NCBI RefSeq assembly: GCF_014132355.1
Contig: NZ_BLZO01000072.1
Coordinates: 44,583-108,582, forward strand
Origin: Okeania sp. KiyG1
GTDB taxonomy: Bacteria > Cyanobacteriota > Cyanobacteriia > Cyanobacteriales > Microcoleaceae
Length of the DNA stretch: 64,000 nt
Reading direction: 5' to 3'
In this document: one piece after another, positions 37,064-45,987 of the stretch
Layout of the letters: each line of letters starts with the position of its first letter
Position numbering within the stretch: the stretch's first letter is position 1
Program-made: the position numbers and the translations under genes
Notes under the pieces: generated by a model
Told to the model about the DNA's origin: nothing
Database searches by the model: none
What the model saw: only the letters and a program-made list of their open reading frames with translations

Positions 37064-38857
37064 ATGTATCAAAAAATAGCAGCTCTAAAAAAGATTCTAA
37101 TATTCGGAATTTTAGCAGCATTTGGTTGCTTAATAGGTGCAATTATTGGTGAACTCTTACTGGCATTTATTCTACCAACTCCTACTCTTCAGCAAATTGA
37201 TGTTTTATTTGTATTAGATGCTACTAATAGTATGGAAGGAGAAATCAATGGTGTAAAAAATGGCATCAGTAACTTTGTATCTACTTTAAACTCAAGAGAA
37301 CTAGATGCACAAGTAGGATTAATTGCCTTTCGCGATCGCTTTCACGGAGCAGAACCTGAAATTCTCTCTTTTGATGGAAAACCTTTTACCAAAGATATAG
37401 ATAGCTTTAGAAATAAATTAGGCAAAGTAAGAACAATTAGTGGGGTAGATTGGCCAGAAAGTAGTCTTGATGCCCTAGTTTTAGGAGCACGACAGCCATT
37501 TCGTGAGGATGCCACCAAAGTTATTCTTTTGATTACTGATGCTTCGCCCAAAATACCAGATAAAGAAATTCCCTCTGTAGCAGCAGCGGAAAAATTTGTG
37601 CGAGACCAAAGAATAGACCAACTTCATCTAGTAATTAGCGATAAATACCGTTCAACATTCCAACCATTACAAACAGAAATTAGTGGTGAAATTTTTTCCC
37701 TCGCTAATACTGCTGCTGCTCGGCAAAACTTTGACAAAATTTTACCAGAAATCGGAGAAAAAATCGCTTCTGCTATTGGAACACAACAAGTTTCCAAAGA
37801 CCAAAAGACTTCTTTGATCCTTGCTACTAGCTTGTGGACTGCCTTACTAGCTATTGGTACATTTATTGCTCTAACCACAGGGCAAAAACGCTATTTAGGA
37901 ACCTCCCTCAACTTTGTACAGGGGACTGCTGGAGTTGCAGGTAGTTTGACAGCAGGTTTAGTCGCAGGAGGAATGGGAGAATTATTTTATGGAGGAATGG
38001 CAGATGTTGCAATTATAGGTAGGAGCATTGCCTGGGGACTACTTGGAGCATTATTAGCTTTTGGTATGGCATTCTTTATACCTAACTTACAGGGAAAACG
38101 AGCCTTAGTTGGTGGAGCAGTAGGCGGTGTTCTAGGAGCGATCGCCTTTCTATCCATCGCTGGAGCTTTTGGCGATCTAGCAGGTAGATTAATAGGTGCT
38201 GCCATATTAGGATTCTGTATCGGTATAATGATTGTGATTACAGAAGTTCTATTTCGGAAAGCATGGTTGGAAATTAGTTATGGTCCAAAAGAAATTAAGA
38301 CGGTGAATCTGGGAAAAGAAACTGTAACTGTGGGGAGTAACCCCGAACTATGTATCGTTTATATTCCTGACACTCCCTCTGTTGCTTTGAAATTTCAGTT
38401 CGATCAAGGAAACATTTTCTGTGAAGACGTGGAAGCAGGTAGCAAGCGAAGCGTTCGACCAGGATACCAAATAGATGTAGGTCGGGCAAAAGTAACGGTT
38501 TGTGGTTCAGAAGCAACAACTTCCACTTTATCTGACTCACCGATAAAAATGCCTCCACTTTCATCAAGAAGCAGTTTTTCTTTGAATATCAATGGTCGGG
38601 TAATTACCCTTAACCATAATACTCAACTAAATGAAAGAGATATTTCAGGTTTAACCTCTCAATCAAATAATGGAATTGTGGCAAAAGTTAATCCTAATCC
38701 TAAAGACCCTAATATATTAGGATTACAAAATTTATCCAATCAAACTTGGGTTGCTATTATGGCTAATGGTGAGTCTAAAAATATTGAACCTACTCGAACT
38801 TTAAAGCTAGCAGCAGGTACTCAAATTAATTTTGGTTCTGTTAGAGGACAAATATAG
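37064..38857 (+). CDS. VWA-domain membrane protein with FHA-like C-terminus
   Basis: A 597-residue protein with an N-terminal membrane segment (about 10-38) and a von Willebrand A domain (about 45-235). Its MIDAS reads D52-A-T-N-S56, a DxTxS variant, followed by LLITDASP. Several Gly/Ala-rich membrane segments lie in about 255-400. The C-terminal beta-rich region (about 410-597) has KTVNLGKETVTVGSNPE and, at the end, LKLAAGTQINFGSVRG, resembling FHA or a related sandwich. The layout suggests a metal-dependent adhesion domain tethered at the membrane. A decayed duplicate of the last part lies at 39420-39677. The function is unknown. Confidence 0.85.
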   Translation: MYQKIAALKKILIFGILAAFGCLIGAIIGELLLAFILPTPTLQQIDVLFVLDATNSMEGEINGVKNGISNFVSTLNSRELDAQVGLIAFRDRFHGAEPEILSFDGKPFTKDIDSFRNKLGKVRTISGVDWPESSLDALVLGARQPFREDATKVILLITDASPKIPDKEIPSVAAAEKFVRDQRIDQLHLVISDKYRSTFQPLQTEISGEIFSLANTAAARQNFDKILPEIGEKIASAIGTQQVSKDQKTSLILATSLWTALLAIGTFIALTTGQKRYLGTSLNFVQGTAGVAGSLTAGLVAGGMGELFYGGMADVAIIGRSIAWGLLGALLAFGMAFFIPNLQGKRALVGGAVGGVLGAIAFLSIAGAFGDLAGRLIGAAILGFCIGIMIVITEVLFRKAWLEISYGPKEIKTVNLGKETVTVGSNPELCIVYIPDTPSVALKFQFDQGNIFCEDVEAGSKRSVRPGYQIDVGRAKVTVCGSEATTSTLSDSPIKMPPLSSRSSFSLNINGRVITLNHNTQLNERDISGLTSQSNNGIVAKVNPNPKDPNILGLQNLSNQTWVAIMANGESKNIEPTRTLKLAAGTQINFGSVRGQI

Positions 38858-39419
38858 TTGAAGTCAGAAGTCAGAAGTGTAAGCATTTCCTACGGAATGC
38901 TGCGCAAACAGCGGTCAGCTATCAGCTATCAGCTTTATAGAATTAAAAGTATGAGTAATAGAATTGCCGATTACTTAACCTTAGCAGTAAGTGCGAGCCA
39001 CATATACATTTTCCTCCATAGAGTTGAAAATGTAGTAGAAGTTAAACGAGTACTTGCTTCATTCATTTTTATTGCTGTTTGCGCAGCATTCCGCAGGAAT
39101 AGCTGAGTGCTAATAGCTGAATGCTTACTCTGAAGTTATCTATTACTCAGTTTTTCCTAGGTCAATGCTCCGCAAACAGTATTTACTAATGTCTGCGCCT
39201 TTTGCTTCTACTGCTATAAATGCCTCAAAAAAACTATCAGGACTTATACCATTTTGAAAAAAGAATGTTACGAATAATAAGGGCCATTAAAATACTTTAT
39301 AGAAGATGTATCTTAGACGAAAAAGATAAATTAAGACCTAAAAACTGCTATTAAAGTTATTCATTCTGACTCCTGAATCCTAAGAAATATCCTAGCTATT
39401 TATAGCAAAAATTTATCCA

Positions 39420-39677
39420 TTTGTATTACCCGTTCGAGCAAAAAAAACAAGTAAACTTTATCATATAGACGATGGGAAAAAATATAATTTTTCAGCACCA
39501 GTAGCAGAAGTAGTTAGAAATCCTAAAAAATTCTAGCCTTTGGGGACTGAAAAATCTAACCACTGCAAAATGCGTGGTGATAATAACATGAAAGATTTTG
39601 AACCTGGAGGTGGTGTTACTATGGTAGTGGGAACGAAAATTAACTTCGGAACTGAACAAGGAGAAATTCGAGTTTAA
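39420..39677 (+). pseudogene. Fragment of a second VWA-type gene (C-terminal end)
   Basis: Reading one frame gives HIDDGKKYNFSAPVAEVVRN, then PKKF-stop, then MRGDNNMKDFEPGGGVTMVV and GTKINFGTEQGEIRV before a stop at 39675-39677. The last part matches the end of the VWA protein upstream (EPTRTLKLAAGTQINFG). Only this piece remains, with one stop and probably a shift. Confidence 0.6.
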
Positions 39678-39828
39678 ATTTCCTTTCAAATTTTTTGACC
39701 AGAAAACATTAAACAGCATTAGGAGAAACAACTTATCAAATCGACCAAGAGAAAGAGAATATTCCAGATTTCAAGCCTCCTTATTGCAAGAGGTACTGAT
39801 AACTGATAACTGATAACTGATAACTGAA

Positions 39829-41169
39829 ATGACAAACACCATTGCTTTACTTGCTTATGACAGTAAAAAAGACAACTTAGTTGAATTTGCCAAACAACAT
39901 CAAGTTGTGCTATCTCGCTATCAATTAATTGCCCCAGAAGACACTGCTCAATATCTTTTACAAGAAACAGCTATAGAAATAAACTCTGTATTACCAATTT
40001 CCTTGGGAGGAGATGCTCAAATAGCAGCAGAAATAGCCACAGGAAATATTATTGCTGTTATCTGTTTAGTAGATTACCTATTCTCTCAATCTTATGAACC
40101 AGACCTCAAATTATTACTGCGTATTTGTCAGGTACATAATGTTCCCATTGCCATTAATATTGCCACTGCTGAAGCAATTATTAATAGTTTCATTCAAGCT
40201 ACTGTTGCCCACCTCATATTCAACCCTGTATCTGGTCAGGGCAATGCTCAACAAGAATTATCATTAATTAAATCACTTCTCGAACCTCATCTACATTTAC
40301 ATATACACGAAACAACTATAGATAAAACAGCAGAAGAATTGACAAAAGAAGCGATCGCTAAACAAGCAGATATTATTATTGCTTCTGGCGGTGATGGCAC
40401 TGTTTCTGCTGTTGCTGGAGAATTAGTAAATACAGGTATTCCTCTGGGTATAATTCCTAGAGGTACTGCTAATGCTTTTAGTATGGCTTTAGGAATTCCC
40501 AGTATTACGCCAATTAGAAGTGCTTGTGATGTCATCTTAGCAGGCAAAATTCGTACAATAGATGTTGGTCAGTGCAATGAGCGTACCATGATTTTGTTAG
40601 CAGGAGTGGGGTATGAAGCAGAAACTATAGAGAGAGCAGATAGAGAAGCAAAAAACCGTTGGGGAGTTCTTGCTTATGTGATGGCAGGTTGGCAACAACT
40701 AAACGAACAACAACTTTTTGATGTTGAAATAGAAATTGACGGTGTTACCAAAACCTTTGAAGCAGGAGCAATAACTATTGCCAATGCAGCTCCACCCACA
40801 TCAGTTTTAGCTCAAGGTTTGGGAGAAGTAATTATGAATGATGGTTTATTAGAAGTAATGATTATTACCTCCAATAGTAGACTGCAAGCTGTTAATACCG
40901 TAGTTAGAATGTTCGGGTCAGGCATATTTAAAACTCCTGCTCAACATCAAGATACTATTGGTTTGCGAACCAAGCAGGTAAAAGTTAGTACAGATCCACC
41001 ACAAAAAGTTGTTCTTGACGGTGAAATTATTGGCACTACTCCAGTTGAAATTAAGTGTATTCCTGATGGTTTAATTGTGCTTGCTCCACCAACTAATGAA
41101 GTTGAAGAAAAATCTGCCTGGAGTTTCTTATCTTTACCAACAAGAGTTAAAAATCAGGTTCTGCTTTAA
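39829..41169 (+). CDS. Diacylglycerol kinase-family protein fused to a methylglyoxal synthase-like domain
   Basis: Residues about 1-125 follow methylglyoxal synthase (IALLAYDSKKDNLVEF, LGGDAQIAAEIATGNI, YEPDLKLLLRICQVHNVPIA). Residues about 130-446 are a YegS-like lipid kinase (IFNPVSGQGN, GGDGTVSAVAGELVNTGIPL, GIIPRGTANAFS, GVGYEAETIERAD, VVLDGEIIGTTPVEI). Such fusions are known in cyanobacteria. In the first domain the two His of the E. coli enzyme (19 and 98) are replaced (Ser, Tyr) and its TGTTG phosphate loop is missing, while both Asp remain. That domain may be regulatory only. The ATG lies in ACTGAAATGAC, the end of a repeat element (39790-39833). Confidence 0.88.
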   Translation: MTNTIALLAYDSKKDNLVEFAKQHQVVLSRYQLIAPEDTAQYLLQETAIEINSVLPISLGGDAQIAAEIATGNIIAVICLVDYLFSQSYEPDLKLLLRICQVHNVPIAINIATAEAIINSFIQATVAHLIFNPVSGQGNAQQELSLIKSLLEPHLHLHIHETTIDKTAEELTKEAIAKQADIIIASGGDGTVSAVAGELVNTGIPLGIIPRGTANAFSMALGIPSITPIRSACDVILAGKIRTIDVGQCNERTMILLAGVGYEAETIERADREAKNRWGVLAYVMAGWQQLNEQQLFDVEIEIDGVTKTFEAGAITIANAAPPTSVLAQGLGEVIMNDGLLEVMIITSNSRLQAVNTVVRMFGSGIFKTPAQHQDTIGLRTKQVKVSTDPPQKVVLDGEIIGTTPVEIKCIPDGLIVLAPPTNEVEEKSAWSFLSLPTRVKNQVLL

Positions 41170-41636
41170 GGAGTGGGGGAGCGGGGAGCGGGGGAGTGGG
41201 GTAGTGAGGGAGAAATAAACATAAGAATAATTAAAATTAACTTAGCTGCTAATTAGCAAAAAAGTTATTCGACCTTTGTTAATTATTTCATGATTTAGGC
41301 AAAACCGCCATATATAGTATATAGTAGGGGTGAATGCCATTCGCCCCTTACAGATAGCGTATTGTCTAAGAATTTGCGTAAGTCCTGTATTTACAGCAAA
41401 TTCCAAGTATATGAAGTACAGATATGAAAAATTAAATGTTCCCAGTGCGAGCATCTTGCTCGCTTCGGGGTGTACCTCACCAAGGTGGAACCCGCTGTAA
41501 TAATTGAAGTGTGGCCTAAGTATAGCATTAATGCACGGGAATTCTTATAAGTAGTCAGGAGGGAAGAAAAGAGAAAAGCAGAAGTAATTTCAAAATTTCT
41601 TCAGTACTGTAAATTCTTAAATTTTAGACAAAAATA
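41170..41636. repeat. Dispersed repeats between the lipid kinase and the oxidoreductase
   Basis: 41172-41265 repeats the GAGTGGGGGAG and TAAACATAAGAATAATT block of 18600. 41325-41395 is a piece of the CAGGACTTACGCA family with GGTGAATGCCATTCGCCCC and ends GCGTAAGTCCTG. 41445-41465 has the hairpin GCGAGCATCTTGCTCGC. No gene. Confidence 0.55.
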
Positions 41637-43061
41637 ATGATCTACTCAGACAAAATAAATATTTCACAGCAACAACCTAAAAAAGGTAATCATGCAATCG
41701 TAATTGGTGGTAGTATCGCAGGGTTATTAGCAGGACGAGTATTAACAAACCATTTTCAGCAAGTAACAATAGTAGAGCGCGATCGCTTTCCCGAACATCC
41801 CCAATTTCGGCCAGGAGTAGCTCAAAGCCATCATGTCCATGTACTATTATCCAAAGGTCAACAAATTTTAGAGCAACTGTTTCCTGGTTTAGTCAAAAAT
41901 TTGGAAACTGCAGGTTCCCTAAAAATTGATTGGGCAGCAGAATTTCCCTGGTATAATTTATTTGGTTGGCAACCTCGGTTTCGTTCAGATATAAAAAGTT
42001 GTCTTTGTAGTCGCCATCTATTAGAGTGGTCAATACGTCGTCAATTAACTGCTGATTACAGTGTGCAATTTCTAGAAGGTACTCAGGTAAAAAATTTACT
42101 CAGCAACGTTAATAACTCTAGAGTTACAGGAGTACGAATAAAGTCAAATTCTCACGAACAAGATTTAACTGCTGACTTAGTTGTTGATGCTAGTGGGCGA
42201 AATTCCTCTCTACCTAAATGGTTAACTGCTTTAGGTTATCAAGCTCCTGAAGAAACAGTAATAAATTCTTTTTTGGGCTATAGTAGTCGATGGTATAAGT
42301 GTCCAGAGGGTTTTCAGACAGATTGGAAAGTATTAGCAGTAGCAACAAAGCCACCCAATGATCAACGTGCGGGGATAATTTATTCGGTGGAAAACAATTG
42401 TTGGGTGACTACTCTTTATGGTATCAACAAAGATTATCCTCCTACTGATGAAGTTGGTTTCCTAGAATTTGCCCGTAGTTTGCGAAATCCCATTGTCTAC
42501 GAATTTATTAAAGATGCTCAACCCATTTCCCCAGTTTATAGCTACCGACGTACAGAAAATCGCCTCAGTCATTACGATAAATTATCAAGACTACCAGATG
42601 GTATTGTTGCTATAGGTGATGCAGTCTGTTGCTTTAATCCTGTTTATGGTCAAGGTATGACTGTAGCTGCTTTAGGAGCGATCACCCTTGATGGATGTCT
42701 GCAAAGTAATCCCAGTCTTAAAGGTTTAAACAAGTATTTCCAGAAGCAACTTGCTCAAGTAAATTCTATCCCTTGGTTAATGGCAACTTCGGAAGATTTA
42801 CGTTGGCCAGGTACAGAAGGTGCTAAACCAGACTGGATGACAAGATTAATACAGCAATATTTAGACCAGGTATTGCGGCTTTCTGTAGAGCACCCGGAAG
42901 TTTATCAAAAATATATAGTAGTCATGCAACTGACTCAACCTCCAAAAATTCTGTTTCAACCTGATATTATGGCAAAAATTTTGGGGCAGATAATCAAAAA
43001 TAATCAACAATTTGAGCAAACTGTTCTGGGGCAAAATATTCCTGAACTGCACAGTAATTAA
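41637..43061 (+). CDS. FAD-dependent oxidoreductase (monooxygenase/geranylgeranyl reductase-like)
   Basis: A 474-residue flavoprotein. The FAD-binding Rossmann motif is VIGGSIAGLLAGRVL (about 22-36) with the acidic end of strand 2 (VTIVERDRFPE). The second motif is DLVVDASGRNS, and the third, GDAVCCFNPVYGQGMT (about 330), binds FAD ribityl-phosphate. The QSHHVHVLLSKGQQILEQ block is typical of the aromatic-hydroxylase/GG-reductase superfamily. The substrate cannot be told. There is no membrane anchor. It is monocistronic, flanked by repeats. Confidence 0.88.
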   Translation: MIYSDKINISQQQPKKGNHAIVIGGSIAGLLAGRVLTNHFQQVTIVERDRFPEHPQFRPGVAQSHHVHVLLSKGQQILEQLFPGLVKNLETAGSLKIDWAAEFPWYNLFGWQPRFRSDIKSCLCSRHLLEWSIRRQLTADYSVQFLEGTQVKNLLSNVNNSRVTGVRIKSNSHEQDLTADLVVDASGRNSSLPKWLTALGYQAPEETVINSFLGYSSRWYKCPEGFQTDWKVLAVATKPPNDQRAGIIYSVENNCWVTTLYGINKDYPPTDEVGFLEFARSLRNPIVYEFIKDAQPISPVYSYRRTENRLSHYDKLSRLPDGIVAIGDAVCCFNPVYGQGMTVAALGAITLDGCLQSNPSLKGLNKYFQKQLAQVNSIPWLMATSEDLRWPGTEGAKPDWMTRLIQQYLDQVLRLSVEHPEVYQKYIVVMQLTQPPKILFQPDIMAKILGQIIKNNQQFEQTVLGQNIPELHSN

Positions 43062-43226
43062 ACAATAAAATCTGGTTTTAGGTAGGTATTTCACCTGCCT
43101 TTTAGTTTGATAATTTGTAGCTTGACAAATATTAAAGAATATGATTATCTACTCGAAAGAATTAAAATTGCATTGGAATGGTAACTCAAATTCTTGTTTT
43201 TTGACGGTGACTGCTACAACTATTCC

Positions 43227-44954
43227 TTAGTCAAACTTTCTTTCCTGGCGATACATTTCCAGTGGGTCCTCTCTACCTATGGTGGTGCATTCGTAACCAG
43301 GAACAGTTTCTTTAACCTTCCATAGTGTCATGACTAAATTGTCTTTACCACCAACATACTCAAATTCAGCTTCTCCTTTGCACCTCTCAGCTCCCTTATT
43401 GTCAACAAATTTGTACTTAGCAAAATCATTATTATAGTTTCCGCACTGACTAGGATAGAGTAAACCGCTCGCAGCATTTTCAACAAAAACAGAATAAGAA
43501 CCACTGTGTTTTCCTGCTTCACAAGCTTCTTTGTATAAAAATAATTGTGTTACCTTTGTTTTCTTGTCTTTAGTAAATAAAACATAATACTTTTTTAGCT
43601 GGTTTAATATACTAATAACCTCATTATAAGAGTCAGTTTGACCGCTATTTAAAAAAATGTTTGCTGCTTTTTCAAATTCTTTAATCGCAGCTTTATGTTT
43701 TTCAAAATTAATATAGTAAATATTTCCTATTCTGGCATAAGCAAGCCCGTAGTTAGAATCAATTTGAATGGCTTTTCTATACTCCTGCAAAGCAGCGTCT
43801 TTATCCCCTTTTTTTTGATAAATATCTCCACGACCAACGTAACCTGGTGCATATTTTGAGTCTATATTAACTGCATTAGAATACTCCTTAAAAGCAGCGT
43901 CTTTATCTCCTTTTTTTTGATAAACATCTCCACGACCAACATAGGCTGGTGCATATTTGGGGTCTATATTAACTGCATTAGAATACTCTTTAAAAGCAGC
44001 GTCTTTATCCCCTTTTTTTTGATAAACATCTCCACGACCAACATAGGCTGGTGCATATTTGGGGTCTATATTAACTGCATTAGAATACTCTTTAAAAGCA
44101 GCATCTTTATCTCCTTTTTTTTGATAAATATTTCCACGACCAACATAGGCTGGTGCATATTCTGGATCTATTTTCACACTTGCAGTATAGTCCTTAAAAG
44201 CAGCTTCAATATTTTCTATATCTAAGTAAGCATTACCCCGCTTATAATATATTGTCTTGCTGTTAGGTTGAGCTTCTATTTCCTTGGTATATTTTTTAAT
44301 GTTTCTCTTTGATTCATACTCTTTAGTTTTTAAGGAAGCATCCCATCTAGGAGGTGAACCAGGATAATGGCACGTTAGCTCTGAAGGTCTCCATTCACCA
44401 GCCATAATCCAGTGTTCAAGAGAACACCAATTTGTGACACTATTATTAATTAATCCAGCCAAGCCTATATGTGGACTTATAAACCAAATAGGTACGATAA
44501 TTAAAGGTAAAGCATACCACTTTTTTTGACGAAGCAACCAAGGTATTCTTTCTATTTTTAGAGATAAGTTTTCTGCTTTTGTTTTTAAAGATTCAATAAA
44601 TCCAATAATATCAACTAGAAAATAACCTAGTATGTAGACTATTTCTGGTGGCTCCCCTTTCCTTTTTCTTATTCTTGAAGTTATTTGGTAGTCAAAAAAC
44701 AATAATAATAATGAGCCAATAAGTTTCGCAAAATATAAAGCTATTTGCAAAAATATTACGGTTGCCCACGGAAGAAAACGAAGAGCGAAAAACGGAGCAA
44801 GAGGTATTGCTAGCAAAAACACCACTAATACTTGCCACGGCATGGGTATAGGTAATAGAAACTCCCACAAATTTTGAAAAACAAATCCCATAAATCTTAG
44901 AAAGTAATAGTTTACCTTTTCAACAGGAATTACGCATTTTTTAGCTCTAAGCAC
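43227..44954 (-). CDS. Membrane protein with near-identical TPR repeats
   Basis: The N-terminal about 190 residues hold about four membrane segments (LVVFLLAIPLAPFFALRF, ATVIFLQIALYFAKLIGS, ALPLIIVPIWFISPHI). Then come six to seven TPR units of 34 residues (about 225-440), of which four are nearly the same (AYVGRGDVYQKKGDKDAAFK). At DNA level these are 102-bp repeats at about 43790-44200, so their number may vary. The last about 130 residues form a separate domain (KVTQLFLYKEACEAG and EFEYVGGKDNLVMTLWKV). The first codons (MLRAKKCVIPVEK) come from the end of a MITE; an ATG at 44891 (MGFVFQNLWE) may be the original start. It follows the SPFH-like gene of the cluster upstream. Confidence 0.85.
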   Translation of the reverse strand: MLRAKKCVIPVEKVNYYFLRFMGFVFQNLWEFLLPIPMPWQVLVVFLLAIPLAPFFALRFLPWATVIFLQIALYFAKLIGSLLLLFFDYQITSRIRKRKGEPPEIVYILGYFLVDIIGFIESLKTKAENLSLKIERIPWLLRQKKWYALPLIIVPIWFISPHIGLAGLINNSVTNWCSLEHWIMAGEWRPSELTCHYPGSPPRWDASLKTKEYESKRNIKKYTKEIEAQPNSKTIYYKRGNAYLDIENIEAAFKDYTASVKIDPEYAPAYVGRGNIYQKKGDKDAAFKEYSNAVNIDPKYAPAYVGRGDVYQKKGDKDAAFKEYSNAVNIDPKYAPAYVGRGDVYQKKGDKDAAFKEYSNAVNIDSKYAPGYVGRGDIYQKKGDKDAALQEYRKAIQIDSNYGLAYARIGNIYYINFEKHKAAIKEFEKAANIFLNSGQTDSYNEVISILNQLKKYYVLFTKDKKTKVTQLFLYKEACEAGKHSGSYSVFVENAASGLLYPSQCGNYNNDFAKYKFVDNKGAERCKGEAEFEYVGGKDNLVMTLWKVKETVPGYECTTIGREDPLEMYRQERKFD

Positions 44955-45016
44955 TATATATTTCTAACGTTATAGTTTTTGAATGCTATAGATAGTGTCT
45001 TTGCGTAATTCCTGTT
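44922..45016. mobile_element. 95-bp MITE with 15-bp perfect ends at the 5' end of the TPR gene
   Basis: AACAGGAATTACGCA at 44922-44936 and TGCGTAATTCCTGTT at 45002-45016 are perfect inverted repeats. The interior is AT-rich with a GAATGCTATAGATAGTG arm. It provides the first about ten codons and the ATG of the longest TPR frame. Confidence 0.75.
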
Positions 45017-45050
45017 CAATCCACATCGATTTACTTGAGCAGTTTGATGA

Positions 45051-45973
45051 TTAATCGTCTTTGTCTCGGCTAATTTCATCAGGTATAGATGGCTTAAAAT
45101 CCTGAATCTGCTGAAAATCTTCTGGTTTGTTAGATTCTAATTGACTCTCTAAAGAAGCCACTGATTGATCAAACACCCCACCCGTGAATAACTTAGCAAA
45201 TTCATGAAGTTCCCAAACTTCTAATTTACCTTTTTCAATTAAGTCTTTTAAATTTTTCACCATTTCCTGCTTTCTTTGACTATCTATTTCTTGTTGATTT
45301 AACGCTACATCTAGCATTTTTTGATCTGCTGGATCGTTTGGATTAAACATTGCCAAGAGAGTTTGCCAGTCACCAGATTTGATTAAGTCTACAAAGAATT
45401 CCGCCCTCTTTTTCTTTAACTCGAAATCAGTTGCCTGTTTTAATTGATTTACTACACTATCTTTTTAATTTGACTAATTTCTTTATCCCCAGATATCTCA
45501 ACAAAAGCAGAGATTATCGGCTTGAAGCCTTTCTCACGAACCTCATCTTTAATTATAGCAGCAATAATATTTTCGGCTTCTCCAATCTGCTCATAAGTGT
45601 ATTCGCGGCTAGTACGTCGCATCACCTTAATTGCTTGTTTTTTTAACTGACCTGCATCTGTTATTCGATCGTTCACAATCAGAGCAGGATCGCTCACCGC
45701 ATAAGTTAGTTCAACTTTTGCACGAAACTCCAAGCCATCAGCAAAAGGTAACTTTTCCTCTAATTCCAGTGAGCGATCGCCCATATCCACTTCATAGAAT
45801 GTATTGTATTTCCCCCACAACAATTCTCCTTGTGTCGGACCCCGCTCACCTTCATAAACAACAACAGGCTTTTTACCACCAATAAAAACAAGAGCAGTCC
45901 CCAGTTTTGGCGATTCAGGACGTTTCCAACGCTTCAATTCCTTTTCTACAAAAAGTAACTTTTCTTCCGGCAT
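45051..45973 (-). pseudogene. SPFH/band 7-like protein, one frameshift
   Basis: Codons from 45973 read MPEEKLLFVEKELKRW, then GLEFRAKVELTYAVSDPALI, QAIKVMRRTSREYTYEQIGE and ENIIAAIIKDEVREKGFKP, in the style of SPFH/band 7 domains. The frame stops at 45452. One base away, the sequence continues DSVVNQLKQATDFELKKKRA through LIKSGDWQTLLAMFNPNDPA to the stop at 45051. The break is at five T on the plus strand (45462-45466). The whole would be about 307 residues, with a helical C-terminal half. SPFH proteins form membrane-bound scaffolds. It lies 15 bases behind the helical-repeat gene, so it belongs to the same operon. Confidence 0.7.
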
Positions 45974-45987
45974 TTCTTGCTCCTATG

